Source: Shewanella japonica
GTDB taxonomy: Bacteria; Pseudomonadota; Gammaproteobacteria; Enterobacterales; Shewanellaceae
DNA length: 64,000 bases
Reading direction: 5' to 3'
Assembly (NCBI RefSeq): GCF_002075795.1
Contig: NZ_CP020472.1
Span: 1,967,001 to 2,031,000, forward strand
Shown here: piece by piece, positions 37,801 to 46,532 of the stretch
Layout of the letters: each line of letters begins with the position of its first letter
Position numbering within the stretch: the stretch's first letter is position 1
Notes under the pieces: model-generated
Databases searched by the model: none
What the model was told of the DNA's origin: nothing
What the model saw: only the letters and a program-made list of their open reading frames with translations
Program-made: the position numbers and the translations under genes

Positions 37801-38321
37801 CTATTGCTGACCGAATCAGTAAAGTGCTGGACCATCAAATCTTAGTGACATCAAAGTTAGGACAAGGATCGGTATTTTCTATAATGGTGCCGTTGGGCAA
37901 AACGGTGACAGAGAAAGTCGTGAAACCGGTACCGACGCCAACCCAGCCTCTAGCAGGGGTGAAAGTGCTATGTATTGATAATGAAGAAGCCATTTTAGCG
38001 GGACTTGAAAGTTTACTGACTCGTTGGAAATGTGATGTTGTTTGTGCTACGGATTTGGCTGATGCACGCATTAAATTAGGCCTCAAAGGGGTAGCTCCAG
38101 ATATCGTTTTAGCTGATTATCATTTAGATAATGATCAAAACGGTGTGGATGCAATGGATGGAATTCGCTCTCGATACGGTGAGCATTTACCGGGCATTTT
38201 AATCACTGCTAATACCAACAAAGATCTCATTGATGATGTACAAAAGCGTGGCTATCACTACATGGCTAAAATGGTGAAACCTGCTGCATTAAGAGCGTTG
38301 ATTTCAAGCCTAGTAAAATAG
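34896..38321 (+). CDS. SSF-type hybrid sensor histidine kinase (CrbS/CbrA-like)
   Basis: A 1141-residue hybrid kinase. Residues about 1-480 form a 12-13-segment sodium/solute symporter-like domain (VYCSSWSFLGTVGQSANDLWSF; ISVADFIAARYGKS-like segments). A PAS domain follows at about 625-740 (NLVAWNFKYAELYDYPEGFL), then a coiled coil and the HisKA domain with H791 (FLAAVGHDLMQPLNAARL). Next are an HATPase domain (VLQNFLTNAYRYAKGG; DTGCGIDE; GLGLGLAIADR) and a C-terminal receiver with D1074 (IVLADYHLD). All catalytic residues are intact. Vibrio CrbS and Pseudomonas CbrA share this plan, and CrbS-CrbR activates acs. The divergent acs gene supports a role in acetate sensing. The cognate LuxR-type regulator is not in the window. 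Confidence 0.9.
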   Translation: MNLTLVVAVIAICYVSLLFILAWGAERWFSKITKKVQVWIYGLSLAVYCSSWSFLGTVGQSANDLWSFLPIYLGPILVFTLGFGMLRKIVAISKAQNITSVADFIAARYGKSQTLAAIVTLIALFGIMPYIALQLKAMVFSLNLFQPENMPLNDVSVPMVMTFILAIFAILFGTRKLDATEHNPGMMVAIAFESLVKLAAFLIVGFVITFGFFDGFGDIWQQAAEKDIIKHGSLNITSFLPEMFVGVAAFLCMPRQFHVMVVECAEESVLKKARWIFPLYLAMFGLFVAPLALAGTLLLGDSVAADTYVINLPLALDQPVLAVIALLGTLSAATGMVIVAVVTISIMISNEWIVPFMLRTNKVSGTNFNQFARFLLNARRLAIVIILSLGYLSYLLFGNSESLSHLGQLSFGAFAQLAPALLGGLYWKYGNRSGVFLGLAVGFSLWCYILFEGSVGLGQETGLLASISPEVDDTLIALLANIICYILGSLWFRAGVAERIQASHFINPGSLQSDSNKKDANRKHTAISQQDLLILASRFVSPTRAYESFSKFSPDAVRSDSWHKMADQSLVSHTEHMLAGVLGASSASLVMDSVLQGRDLALDEVFSLVDEASSKIILSQDMLRGAIEHAYEGMSVVDKDLNLVAWNFKYAELYDYPEGFLQQGMPISEVIRFNAARGYCGEGDIELQVDIRVQHMRNGTEHTSERQRKDGKVIKIQGNPMPDGGFVMTFTDITQYRKQEKALLEANETLESRVQERTYELAMLNSELLEAKAQEEMANASKSRFLAAVGHDLMQPLNAARLFTASLAQYPNLDLEGKTTLSHINNSLRTAGELLTDLLDISKLDSDMVEVNRRDFSLGELLNGLAVEFEAMSADNQIKFNMMPCNATINSDLSLLRRVLQNFLTNAYRYAKGGRVLLGCRHRGDFIEIQVLDTGCGIDEHETQEIFKEFKRLNHPSSRNVSGLGLGLAIADRISKVLDHQILVTSKLGQGSVFSIMVPLGKTVTEKVVKPVPTPTQPLAGVKVLCIDNEEAILAGLESLLTRWKCDVVCATDLADARIKLGLKGVAPDIVLADYHLDNDQNGVDAMDGIRSRYGEHLPGILITANTNKDLIDDVQKRGYHYMAKMVKPAALRALISSLVK

Positions 38322-38362
38322 ATGATGAAATAGTGAGAGATTTAACCAAAGCAAGGATGAAG

Positions 38363-38965
38363 ATGATAACTGTATATGGTGACGTAAAGTCGGGAAATTG
38401 TTACAAGGTAAAGTTAACGTTAAGGTTACTAAATCAAGCTTATCGTTGGCGAGATATCGATATAATGGCTGGTGAAACTAAAACGGCAACATTTTTGAAA
38501 AAATCACCTCAAGGGAAGCTGCCTATTATTGAGCTTGATGATGGAAGGGTGCTGGCAGAGTCAAATGCCATTATAGGGTATTTAGCTGAAGGGTCTGGGC
38601 TAATACCGACTGATGAGTTTGATAAAGCATTAATGTATCAATGGCTTTTCTTTGAGCAATACACCCACGAACCTTGTATAGCCGTTGCTCGCTTTATTCG
38701 CCTTTATCAGAACATGCCGATTGAGCGCCAAGCTGAATATGATCTTTTACACGTTAAGGGTAGACAAGTGTTGAGATTACTAGATGAGCAGTTAGCCAAC
38801 AAAGCCTTTATCTTAGGGGAACAATTCAGTTTAGCCGATATCGCCTTATTTGCTTATACCCATGTCGCCCATGAAGGTGGCTTTGATATAACGCCCTTTG
38901 AGAATATAAGGCAGTGGTTGAGTAATGTTGAACAACAGCCAGGCTTTGTCGGTATGCAAGATTAA
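38363..38965 (+). CDS. Glutathione S-transferase family protein
   Basis: A 200-residue cytoplasmic protein with the thioredoxin-like N-terminal GST domain (MITVYGDVKSGNCYKVKLTL; PQGKLPIIELDDG with the cis-proline; LAESNAIIGYLAEGSGLIP) and a helical C-terminal domain (FSLADIALFAYTHVAHEGGF, containing the conserved N-capping aspartate). The residue at the usual catalytic serine position is in KSGN, compatible with a Ser/Cys-type GST. I chose the ATG at 38363, which has AAGGA five bases upstream, over GTG and ATG starts upstream. It starts 41 bases after the kinase gene and may be read through from it. Substrate unknown. Confidence 0.85.
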   Translation: MITVYGDVKSGNCYKVKLTLRLLNQAYRWRDIDIMAGETKTATFLKKSPQGKLPIIELDDGRVLAESNAIIGYLAEGSGLIPTDEFDKALMYQWLFFEQYTHEPCIAVARFIRLYQNMPIERQAEYDLLHVKGRQVLRLLDEQLANKAFILGEQFSLADIALFAYTHVAHEGGFDITPFENIRQWLSNVEQQPGFVGMQD

Positions 38966-38999
38966 TTACATTGATTTTGAGAACATGCGACTAGAAAAA

Positions 39000-39035
39000 T
39001 AAAGCCCCGTATCAAACTAGATAAGGGGCTTTTTA
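39000..39035. terminator. Bidirectional terminator between GST and oxidoreductase genes
   Basis: AAAGCCCC...GGGGCTTT with an inner TATC/GATA pair, A- and T-runs on the two sides, between convergent genes. Confidence 0.85.
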
Positions 39036-39096
39036 AACTCAGTTAAACGGTGTAGCTAATAAAACGATCAATCTTTTAGGAATATCGATGTCGATA

Positions 39097-39978
39097 TTAT
39101 TTTTCTAACTTACTGAAATAATCAAAAATGACAGGAACATCATTTTGACCTAAACCTGCATCTACCGCTTCTTGTAAGCTAGTAGAAGTGCCCTGAGCAA
39201 TAAGAGATTTAGTCCCTAAGTCTTCGCACATTGCAAGGAAATAACCTAAGTCTTTATTGGCATTCGCAACTGAGAAGCCAAGTTTTTCTTCACCGTCGAC
39301 AGCATAGAACTTACAGAATTGCATGAACGGCGAGTTAGAAGGTCCTGCTGACATGATGTCAAATAACTGCTGTCCATCAACACCAGCAAGTTTTGCCACT
39401 GCAAATGCTTGCGACATGGTTGCTACCGTTGTCATACCCATGAAGTTATTAATTAATTTAGTTGTATGTCCTGCACCTAAAGCGCCTAGGTGGAATACAT
39501 TTTCGCCTTGCTCTTCTAGTAATGGTTTAACTTTATTAAAAGTATCCATGTCACCAGCAGCCATAATGTTAAGTAGGCCATCTTTAGCATGTGCAGGTGT
39601 TCTGCCTAAAGGCGCATCAATCATGCCGACACCTTTTTCAGCAAGTGCAGCACCAATTTTTTTAGTCGAAGAGGGGATAGATGTACCAAAGTCAACTAGC
39701 ACAGAGCCAGGTTTAATACCCTCTAATACGCCATCATCGCCGTATACAATTTTTTCTACCACTGCTGATGTCGTTAAACAAAACTGAACCACATCACTGG
39801 CAGCAGCTAACTCTTTTGCAGATGTAAAAGCAGTTGCATTGCCACGGTCAATAACACGTGCAACAGCTTCAGCGCTTAGATCCATTACATTGACTTGATA
39901 ACCTCTCTTTTGAAGGTTCTCAACCATGTTGCCGCCCATAAGACCAAGGCCGATGAAACCAATGATTGGCTTTGTCAT
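39097..39978 (-). CDS. 3-hydroxyisobutyrate dehydrogenase-family NAD(P)-dependent reductase
   Basis: A 293-residue beta-hydroxyacid dehydrogenase. The N-terminal Rossmann motif is IGFIGLGLMGGNMVENL (GxGxxG). The substrate-binding block is MIDAPLGRTPAHAKDGLLNIMAAG. The catalytic lysine is in HTTKLINNFMGM, and a further conserved segment is NANKDLGYFLAMCE. The GRTPAHA loop differs from the GGxxGA loop of typical HIBADH and tartronate semialdehyde reductases and is nearer to the GRTSANA of sulfolactaldehyde reductase YihU, so the substrate is open. It lies downstream of a TonB receptor on the same strand, and both have TTGGTAA/TTACCAA motifs upstream, suggesting one regulon. Confidence 0.8.
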   Translation of the reverse strand: MTKPIIGFIGLGLMGGNMVENLQKRGYQVNVMDLSAEAVARVIDRGNATAFTSAKELAAASDVVQFCLTTSAVVEKIVYGDDGVLEGIKPGSVLVDFGTSIPSSTKKIGAALAEKGVGMIDAPLGRTPAHAKDGLLNIMAAGDMDTFNKVKPLLEEQGENVFHLGALGAGHTTKLINNFMGMTTVATMSQAFAVAKLAGVDGQQLFDIMSAGPSNSPFMQFCKFYAVDGEEKLGFSVANANKDLGYFLAMCEDLGTKSLIAQGTSTSLQEAVDAGLGQNDVPVIFDYFSKLEK

Positions 39979-40153
39979 ATCTAACTCCTAAAATTTTTAT
40001 ATATGTTTATCTGAGTAACAAAGATTGCTCAACGCTTAATAGTGCGAGTAAATTAGCTGCATGGATTAACTGTCCATTTTTGAATATGCAATTAATTGTT
40101 TTTACATGCTCTACTCTATTAAGTATTTGTAAATATTATCTAAATCGAGCTTA

Positions 40154-40230
40154 TTACCAATATTAGTTAATAATAAATTTATTGTCAACCAATTTGTTAT
40201 ATTTTGGTTTACCAAAAGTTAAATTGGTAA
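40154..40230. promoter_or_regulatory. TTACCAA/TTGGTAA operator cluster upstream of the oxidoreductase gene
   Basis: TTACCAA at 40154-40160 and 40209-40215 and TTGGTAA at 40224-40230. The last two form an inverted pair with an 8-base spacer and overlap a palindrome TTTTGGT-TT-ACCAAAA (40202-40217). The same heptamers recur upstream of the TonB receptor. Confidence 0.55.
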
Positions 40231-40308
40231 GTTAACCTGTGAAGCTAAGTTGTGTTGTTATGTAATTTCGCTAAATTTATTGTCATTAATGGAAAGGTGA
40301 TTGTTGGA

Positions 40309-40340
40309 GAAAGAGCCTACCCGTAGCGGAAGGCTCTTAT
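40309..40340 (-). terminator. Probable terminator of the TonB receptor gene
   Basis: Stem AAGAGCCT/AGGCTCTT (40311-40338) with an inner CCG/CGG pair, 14 bases after the stop. The T-run is poor on both strands, so it may act as a 3'-end stabiliser instead. Confidence 0.5.
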
Positions 40341-40353
40341 TAAGTGTGGCTTA

Positions 40354-43332
40354 TTAGAATCTAGCGCGAACTCCAACAGTATAGCGACGATCTGATTCAC
40401 TGTACTTCCATACCGAATCTAGCTCTGTAGTGTATTCAATTGGTTCCCCAGTTAAATTCACAACATTACCAACAACAGTGAAGTGTTCATTGATATCCCA
40501 ACTTGCAGAAAAGTCGAATTGACCTCGAGCTTCACGGTAGTTGTTACCAACAGTCGCATCAAAGTTATCTGCTGATGGGTCATTTTGGTTAAATACGTTA
40601 TAACCTAATGCACCAACTGTTTGAACGCGTTTCTCTGCTTGAGAATATAAGTAACGATCGCGCCAGTTATATGCTAGACGGAATTGAAGGTCGTCATTTT
40701 CCCAGTACACTTGACCGTTAGCTGTATTCTCTGAAATATTTAGCAGTGGGTTGCCATCAGGTTGTTCACTATCAGCATAGGTATAGTTGGCATTGATACC
40801 AAATCCAGACCAGAAACCTGGTAAGAAGGTAAACTGTTGTTGATAAGCTAGCTCAACACCTTTTACTTCACCGCTGCCACCATTAACATCAGTATCAACA
40901 ACAATACCTGTTCTGCCCGCAGCTTTTTCTGAGTCAACGTAGGCTAAACCTTGTGCCTCGGTTGCAAAGTTTACGTCACCTTGGCTTTGACCTGCAGTAT
41001 CAAGTAAACAAACGTTGCCCCATTCTGTCGTGTTTTGGCCATCTACAGTACTTGGGTCAGCTAAACAACTGCTGTCTGTTTGTGTAAATGAATTGACGTC
41101 TTTATAGAAAAGTGCAGCTGAAACAATGCCACCATCACCAAAATAGTGTTCAACAGATAAGTCATATTGAGTCACACGGTATGGTTCAAGTTGGTAAGAA
41201 CCTTGAGTACCAGTCACTAATGAGTTATCAATTGATAATGCTGGGCTTAGCTCATCAAAGTCTGCACGACGCATAACTTTTGCAGCAGCAAAGCGCATTA
41301 AGGTTTCATCTGTAAGGGTATAGGTCACATTCAAGCTAGGGAGAAAATCTGAATAATCGTTTTCGCCAGTATCAAGAATTTTGTTTCCATTGGCATCAAC
41401 AGAAGCAACAACGCTAGACTCTAATTCTGTTTGAATATAACGACCACCAAATGCAGCAGTTAAATCATCAAAATCCAAATGGAATTGAGCATAGATAGCG
41501 CTGGTTTTCTCGTTAATTTCTTTATATGCACCATTATCTTCTACCATGTTGTCAGCTAATGAGCCGTTCATGGCATAAGAAGTACCTTGCAGCATTTGTT
41601 GAACTAATGCGTAAGTGGCTTCAGTGTTCTGTAGTAAATCAGCATCATAAACATTGTAAGTCATTAAATCGTTTTGACCATTTACACCTGTTTGGTCAAA
41701 TGAATTACTCATGTTAACGATTTTCATGCTGTCAGCCAGTACAGGATTATCAATCCAAATAGGGCTATAGAGTCCGTCAGCATTGGTTGCTTTTTTATAA
41801 GAATCTTTAAGGGTAGTGTTGCCGTTGATAGGTTTTAGGTCATAGCGGTTGGCACTATAATCTCGGTCAGTAAAGCGCACACCAGCTTTTACCGCTGATA
41901 CCCAATCTACACCAATGTCAGAGATTTTGAAGTCAAAGCGTAATGCTTGTTCTTCATTGTCAGTTTCAAGTGTTTTATGGAAGAATTCACGAAATACTAA
42001 GTTATCAGGGTTAGTTAACATACCTGAATCAGCATATGTGTAACCAGGAATGCCACTGCCCGTAAACGAACTACCTGTACTGGTATGTGTTACAAGATCA
42101 AGGGTAGGATCTGTACGTTCAATTGGACGTAAGTTAAATTCATTTGCTGTTTGTTTTTCTTTAGATTTTGATATTGAGTATTCAGCAGATAATTCAATGT
42201 TATCAGTGATAAACCACTCACCACCGAGGGCATGAGAGGTGGTATCTGATGTCGTAAAGTCACTCCAAGTTTTTGGAATTACAAGGACACCATCTAAATC
42301 GTAATTATGTAGCTGACCGTTAGCATCATAGTAAGAATCACTTCTTGCTACAGAACTACCACCCACATCTAAGATAGAGTAAGCAGATTGGCCGCCATCA
42401 AGTTTAGTTGCATTCAAATCAAGATAAATGTTGGCTTCAGCACTAACAGGTTCCCATTGTAGTGAAATACCATAAGCTGTACGTTCACGTTCTTCTGTTT
42501 TTTGCTCTAACGTGCTTTGCGTTCTACGTAAGTATTTGCCATTAGGTCCACCTGAGTCATCAACAACGCCGTCACCGTTAATATCGATGTTATCGAGCAA
42601 ATCAACTTTGTTGAAATATTCATCACGGCGTAGTTCACGGTCTAAATAAGCAAGGTTAGCTGAAGCACCAAATGTACCTGCATCACCTAAATCCCAGTTA
42701 TTACCAATACCAGCTGAAAAATTTGGTGCAGTATTTTCTGTTTTATCTGAATATTCGCCATCAAGCGTAATTGCCACAAGCGGTTCTGACAGCTCTAATG
42801 GACGAATAGTTTGCATGTTTACCGTACCACCTAAAGCACCCTCAATCATGTCAGGTGTAGGTGATTTAATGACTTCAACCGTTTTCAAAAAGCTTGAAGG
42901 AAAGTCATCCAATCCAATACCGCCACGACCAGCACCTGCAGTAGAGCGACCATTAAGTAGTATCAAGTTTTCAGATACGCCTCTAATTGTTACTGACTCA
43001 CCCACCCCGAAGTCAGTTCCAATAGAAACACCTGTAATTCGTTGCAAGGCTTCTGCAATGTTATTATCAGGTAATTTACCAATGTCTTCTGCAACAATAG
43101 CATCGACAATACGATCATCAGCTCGCTTTAGTAAATTAGCTGCTTTTAAACTGCCAAATATCCCTTTAACTGCAATGACTTCAATTTCGTCTGTTTCTGC
43201 ATTTTGAGTTTCAGCATCAGCAGCGAAGGTCGGCATAGACAGTAGAGCTGTTAGTGTCGCACCAAAAATCGTTATATTAGTTGATTTATTTTTAGTCGCA
43301 CTAAACATTGCACTTATTTTGTTGAGCTTCAT
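40354..43332 (-). CDS. TonB-dependent receptor (large, Xanthomonas/Caulobacter-type)
   Basis: A 992-residue outer-membrane transporter. The signal peptide (about 1-37) ends FAADAETQ, followed by a short TonB-box-like region (EIEVIAVKG). The plug domain is at about 60-170 (IVAEDIGKLPDNNIAEALQR; GVGESVTIRGVSENLILLNG). The 22-strand barrel ends in the typical aromatic C-terminus YTVGVRARF. The plug sequence resembles the group that imports saccharides or other polymers in Caulobacter, Xanthomonas and Alteromonadales. A siderophore role is less likely. I chose ATG 43332 (GGGGGA upstream) rather than an in-frame start 51 bases earlier. TTGGTAA motifs at both ends of the locus tie it to the downstream reductase. 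Confidence 0.85.
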   Translation of the reverse strand: MKLNKISAMFSATKNKSTNITIFGATLTALLSMPTFAADAETQNAETDEIEVIAVKGIFGSLKAANLLKRADDRIVDAIVAEDIGKLPDNNIAEALQRITGVSIGTDFGVGESVTIRGVSENLILLNGRSTAGAGRGGIGLDDFPSSFLKTVEVIKSPTPDMIEGALGGTVNMQTIRPLELSEPLVAITLDGEYSDKTENTAPNFSAGIGNNWDLGDAGTFGASANLAYLDRELRRDEYFNKVDLLDNIDINGDGVVDDSGGPNGKYLRRTQSTLEQKTEERERTAYGISLQWEPVSAEANIYLDLNATKLDGGQSAYSILDVGGSSVARSDSYYDANGQLHNYDLDGVLVIPKTWSDFTTSDTTSHALGGEWFITDNIELSAEYSISKSKEKQTANEFNLRPIERTDPTLDLVTHTSTGSSFTGSGIPGYTYADSGMLTNPDNLVFREFFHKTLETDNEEQALRFDFKISDIGVDWVSAVKAGVRFTDRDYSANRYDLKPINGNTTLKDSYKKATNADGLYSPIWIDNPVLADSMKIVNMSNSFDQTGVNGQNDLMTYNVYDADLLQNTEATYALVQQMLQGTSYAMNGSLADNMVEDNGAYKEINEKTSAIYAQFHLDFDDLTAAFGGRYIQTELESSVVASVDANGNKILDTGENDYSDFLPSLNVTYTLTDETLMRFAAAKVMRRADFDELSPALSIDNSLVTGTQGSYQLEPYRVTQYDLSVEHYFGDGGIVSAALFYKDVNSFTQTDSSCLADPSTVDGQNTTEWGNVCLLDTAGQSQGDVNFATEAQGLAYVDSEKAAGRTGIVVDTDVNGGSGEVKGVELAYQQQFTFLPGFWSGFGINANYTYADSEQPDGNPLLNISENTANGQVYWENDDLQFRLAYNWRDRYLYSQAEKRVQTVGALGYNVFNQNDPSADNFDATVGNNYREARGQFDFSASWDINEHFTVVGNVVNLTGEPIEYTTELDSVWKYSESDRRYTVGVRARF

Positions 43333-43423
43333 AATTCCCCCGAAAATTATTCCCTTTGGTCTTGCCTTTTTTGGTATGACCAATTGTTGTTATTTTAAAC
43401 AACAGAAACATTTATATAACACG

Positions 43424-43690
43424 TTACCAATTAATGCAACATGTTATTACCAATCTGGTAATGATTGGTGGCAGTGTTCAATGACAGCTAAATTGGGGTA
43501 AAAGTGTTGGCTGCTTGTTTATGTCAGATTTTAAGTTGATTGGTTAGGTGTTAGTCGCTAAAAGCAGCGATTAGTGCTGAATTAATCATCAGATTGTTGA
43601 TTTGATTATATTAAAACAATGTAACTTTTTTGGTTTTTTCTACAGATGAGTCTTAATTGGTAAGTCTGCTTGGTAATGTTTTTTTGGTAA
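43424..43690. promoter_or_regulatory. TTACCAA/TTGGTAA operator cluster upstream of the TonB receptor
   Basis: TTACCAA at 43424-43430; a perfect palindrome ATTACCA-ATC-TGGTAAT at 43446-43462; and three direct TTGGTAA copies at 43657-43663, 43670-43676 and 43684-43690, spaced 13-14 bases. The pattern looks like a cooperative regulator site. The protein is unknown. Confidence 0.6.
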
Positions 43691-43848
43691 TATTGGTTGG
43701 TGTGGTGTCTTGCAATATGCACATGTTAATCGTATTCGAAAAATTTACAGGGTAACACTGATTATGAAGTCATAACTCAAACATGGATATAATATCAGTC
43801 AGCTTAATGAGTCGCTTTTATGGTATGCGGCGCATGATTGGAGAGACT

Positions 43849-43888
43849 AAGTAGCCAAACTAGAAATTGTTTCTAGGTCTGGCGACTT
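43849..43888. other. Long imperfect hairpin in the TonB receptor-bioA spacer
   Basis: AAGT-a-GCCA-aa-CTAGAAA-TTG-TTTCTAG-gtc-TGGC-g-ACTT: fifteen base pairs in three blocks with small internal loops. No T-run on either strand, so it is not an intrinsic terminator. Role unknown. The rest of 43691-43986 shows nothing else. Confidence 0.5.
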
Positions 43889-43986
43889 TATATATTTCTG
43901 GCTCTAATCAATTTAAAAGTCTAACGATAGTGGTTATAGCAGTTAAAATATGATTAAGTGCAGCGAGTTGCTGCACAGATAAATAA

Positions 43987-45327
43987 TTAGCCATTACTGA
44001 ATGTATCAGCACTGCTTTGTTCTTGAGTGATATCAGCTGCGATGATTTTCATCGCATTCGTCAGTTTGGTTAACTGAGCTGACGTAATCGTGTAGGGCGG
44101 GGTGATGTATATAACATTGCCAAAAGGTCTAATCCAAACGCCAAGCTCAATAAATGCTTTCTGCAGTGCTCCGGTATTAATTGCACTGTCCATTTCAATC
44201 ACGCCAACAGAGCCAAGCACTCGAACATCTTTTACATGCTCATAATCAATTGCTTCAGCAAGCTCTTGCTTCATTTGCGATTCAATATCGGTTACTTGCT
44301 GCTGCCAATTGCTTGTTTGTAAAATCTGTAAACTTGCATCCGCAGCGGCGCATGCGAGTGGGTTCCCCATAAAGGTCGGTCCATGCATAAACACGCCAGC
44401 AGGAGAGTCACTTATTCCTTTAGCCACTTCGTCACTACAAATCGTTGCTGCAAGGCTAATGTACCCACCTGTTAACGCTTTGCCCAAACATAAAATATCA
44501 GCTTCGATATTGGCATATTCATAGGCAAACAGTTTACCTATGCGGCCAAAACCAGTGGCGATTTCGTCTAAAATTAACAACACTTGGTATTTATCGCATA
44601 GGCCGCGCAAAGCAACTAAGTATTCGGCTGAGTAAAAGTGCATACCGCCAGCGGCTTGCATAATCGGTTCAATGATAATTGCGGCAATGTGTTGATGGTT
44701 AGTTTTTAATATTGCTTCTAAGGCATCGGTATCACCATCGACTAGCGCCTGATTAAAAGCTGATTGCGGTGCAGGAGCAAATAATTGCTCAGTGACTGCA
44801 TTGCCAAACATAGTATGCATACCATTATCAGGGTCACACACACTCATGGCTGCGAAAGTATCACCATGATAACCACGTTTAACGGTAAGTAATTGTTGTT
44901 TTAATGGCTGGTTTTTACCTTGCCAGTATTGCATTGCCATTTTCATGGCAACTTCTACTGCAATGGAGCCAGAATCAGCTAAAAATACTTTAGTCAGATT
45001 AGGGCTCGTCATATCCACAAGGCGTTTACACAAATTAACTGCAGGTGCGTGGGTAATACCGCCAAACATCACATGGCTTAATGTGGTTAATTGATACTGC
45101 ATGGCTTCGATAATTTCAGGACGATTATAGCCATGGATACAAGCCCACCAAGAACTGGTGCCATCAATAACAACTTGGCCATCGCTTAGGGTTAACTCAC
45201 ATCCCTCAGCACTAACTACACCGGTTACTTTTGCCGCGTTATGCATAGAAGTATAAGGGTGCCATATATGCTTTTTATCAAATTCGAAATCAATATTAGC
45301 TGGAGATTGTTGCAATGAGTCGTTCAT
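43987..45327 (-). CDS. bioA: Adenosylmethionine-8-amino-7-oxononanoate aminotransferase
   Basis: A 446-residue PLP enzyme converting KAPA to DAPA with S-adenosylmethionine as amino donor, the third ring-assembly step of biotin. The PLP lysine is K283 in LCLGKALTGG, with D254 (LDEIATGFGR). WHPYTSMHN and SSWWACIHGYNRPEI are BioA signatures that distinguish it from other class III aminotransferases. It is divergent from bioBFCD with 109 bases between, the classical bidirectional bio layout. Confidence 0.96.
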   Translation of the reverse strand: MNDSLQQSPANIDFEFDKKHIWHPYTSMHNAAKVTGVVSAEGCELTLSDGQVVIDGTSSWWACIHGYNRPEIIEAMQYQLTTLSHVMFGGITHAPAVNLCKRLVDMTSPNLTKVFLADSGSIAVEVAMKMAMQYWQGKNQPLKQQLLTVKRGYHGDTFAAMSVCDPDNGMHTMFGNAVTEQLFAPAPQSAFNQALVDGDTDALEAILKTNHQHIAAIIIEPIMQAAGGMHFYSAEYLVALRGLCDKYQVLLILDEIATGFGRIGKLFAYEYANIEADILCLGKALTGGYISLAATICSDEVAKGISDSPAGVFMHGPTFMGNPLACAAADASLQILQTSNWQQQVTDIESQMKQELAEAIDYEHVKDVRVLGSVGVIEMDSAINTGALQKAFIELGVWIRPFGNVIYITPPYTITSAQLTKLTNAMKIIAADITQEQSSADTFSNG

Positions 45328-45364
45328 ATTTTAACCGTTAGTCAAGTTGTGTTGCTTGATAGCA

Positions 45365-45392
45365 TTGACAGTTTACATGCTCAAGGTATCCT
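45365..45392 (+). promoter_or_regulatory. bioB promoter with possible BirA half-site
   Basis: TTGACA (45365-45370), a 16-base spacer, TATCCT (45387-45392). The spacer begins with GTTTACA (45371-45377), which is one half of the BirA operator (GGTTTACA). The other half (TGTAAACC) is not clearly present. Confidence 0.5.
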
Positions 45393-45436
45393 AACCCAAC
45401 AACAAGCGAATATAAAATGAATAAAAAGGATTAACC

Positions 45437-46489
45437 ATGTCATCGTCAGCGATCCGTCACGATTGGAGCAAAGCAGAAATTGAAGCATTATTTGCTTTAC
45501 CTATGAATGATTTACTGTTCAAAGCACACAGTATTCATCGTGAAACTTTTGATCCTAACGAAGTACAAATTAGTCGTTTATTATCGATAAAAACCGGCGC
45601 ATGCCCAGAAGACTGTAAATATTGCCCTCAAAGTGCTCGTTATGATACGGGTCTTGAAAAAGAGCGTTTATTAGAGATTGAAAAGGTGTTGACTGAGGCT
45701 AAAAGTGCTAAAGCCGCTGGCGCTTCTCGTTTTTGTATGGGCGCTGCTTGGCGAAACCCACGAGAGCGTGACATGCCTTATTTAACGCAAATGGTTAAGG
45801 ATGTAAAAGCATTAGGCATGGAAACCTGCATGACACTTGGTATGTTGTCAAAAGAGCAGTCAGATGAACTTGCTGATGCGGGTCTTGATTACTACAACCA
45901 TAACCTAGATACATCGCCAGAATACTATGGTGATGTTATTACCACTCGTACTTACCAAAACCGTATTGATACTTTATCTAATGTACGTGCTTCAGGCATG
46001 AAAGTGTGTTCTGGCGGGATTGTTGGCATGGGCGAGAAAGCGACTGACCGTGCAGGGCTTTTACAACAGTTAGCGAATCTTGAGCAGCACCCTGATTCAG
46101 TGCCAATTAATATGTTAGTTAAGGTAGCTGGAACACCGTTTGAAAAAATTGATGATCTCGATCCACTTGAGTTTGTACGCACCATCGCTGTGGCTAGGAT
46201 CATTATGCCTAAATCACGAGTTCGCTTATCGGCAGGTCGTGAAAACATGACTGATGAACTGCAATCTATGTGCTTTTTTGCAGGCGCCAATTCGATATTC
46301 TATGGTTGCAAGTTATTAACGACACCGAATCCAGAAGAAAATGATGACATGACGTTATTTAAGCGTTTAGGTCTTCATCCTGAACAAGGCCCCTCTGCCA
46401 ATATAGAATCTGATAGCGCTTTATTAGCTAAGGCCAATGCTAAAAAAGATAAGGCGACTAAGCAGTTCTTTGACGCTGGTGCGATTTAA
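45437..46489 (+). CDS. bioB: Biotin synthase
   Basis: A 350-residue radical SAM enzyme inserting sulfur into dethiobiotin. The [4Fe-4S] cysteines C56, C60 and C63 are in [15 protein letters not shown]. Downstream are the conserved [13 protein letters not shown] and [10 protein letters not shown], which contribute to the [2Fe-2S] cluster, and the arginine segment [10 protein letters not shown]. Ribosome-binding site AAGGA precedes the ATG. First gene of bioBFCD. Confidence 0.97.
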   Translation: MSSSAIRHDWSKAEIEALFALPMNDLLFKAHSIHRETFDPNEVQISRLLSIKTGACPEDCKYCPQSARYDTGLEKERLLEIEKVLTEAKSAKAAGASRFCMGAAWRNPRERDMPYLTQMVKDVKALGMETCMTLGMLSKEQSDELADAGLDYYNHNLDTSPEYYGDVITTRTYQNRIDTLSNVRASGMKVCSGGIVGMGEKATDRAGLLQQLANLEQHPDSVPINMLVKVAGTPFEKIDDLDPLEFVRTIAVARIIMPKSRVRLSAGRENMTDELQSMCFFAGANSIFYGCKLLTTPNPEENDDMTLFKRLGLHPEQGPSANIESDSALLAKANAKKDKATKQFFDAGAI

Positions 46490-46532
46490 GAATTTTCAAG
46501 AGAATTGTTCGTTATAAAAGCAGGCTGTATTT

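Noticed and set aside
45345..45380. Complete BirA operator between bioA and bioB
   Set aside because: Only the right half (GTTTACA) is convincing; the expected left half reads TGTGTTGC, four of eight matches. Kept only as a half-site in the promoter entry.
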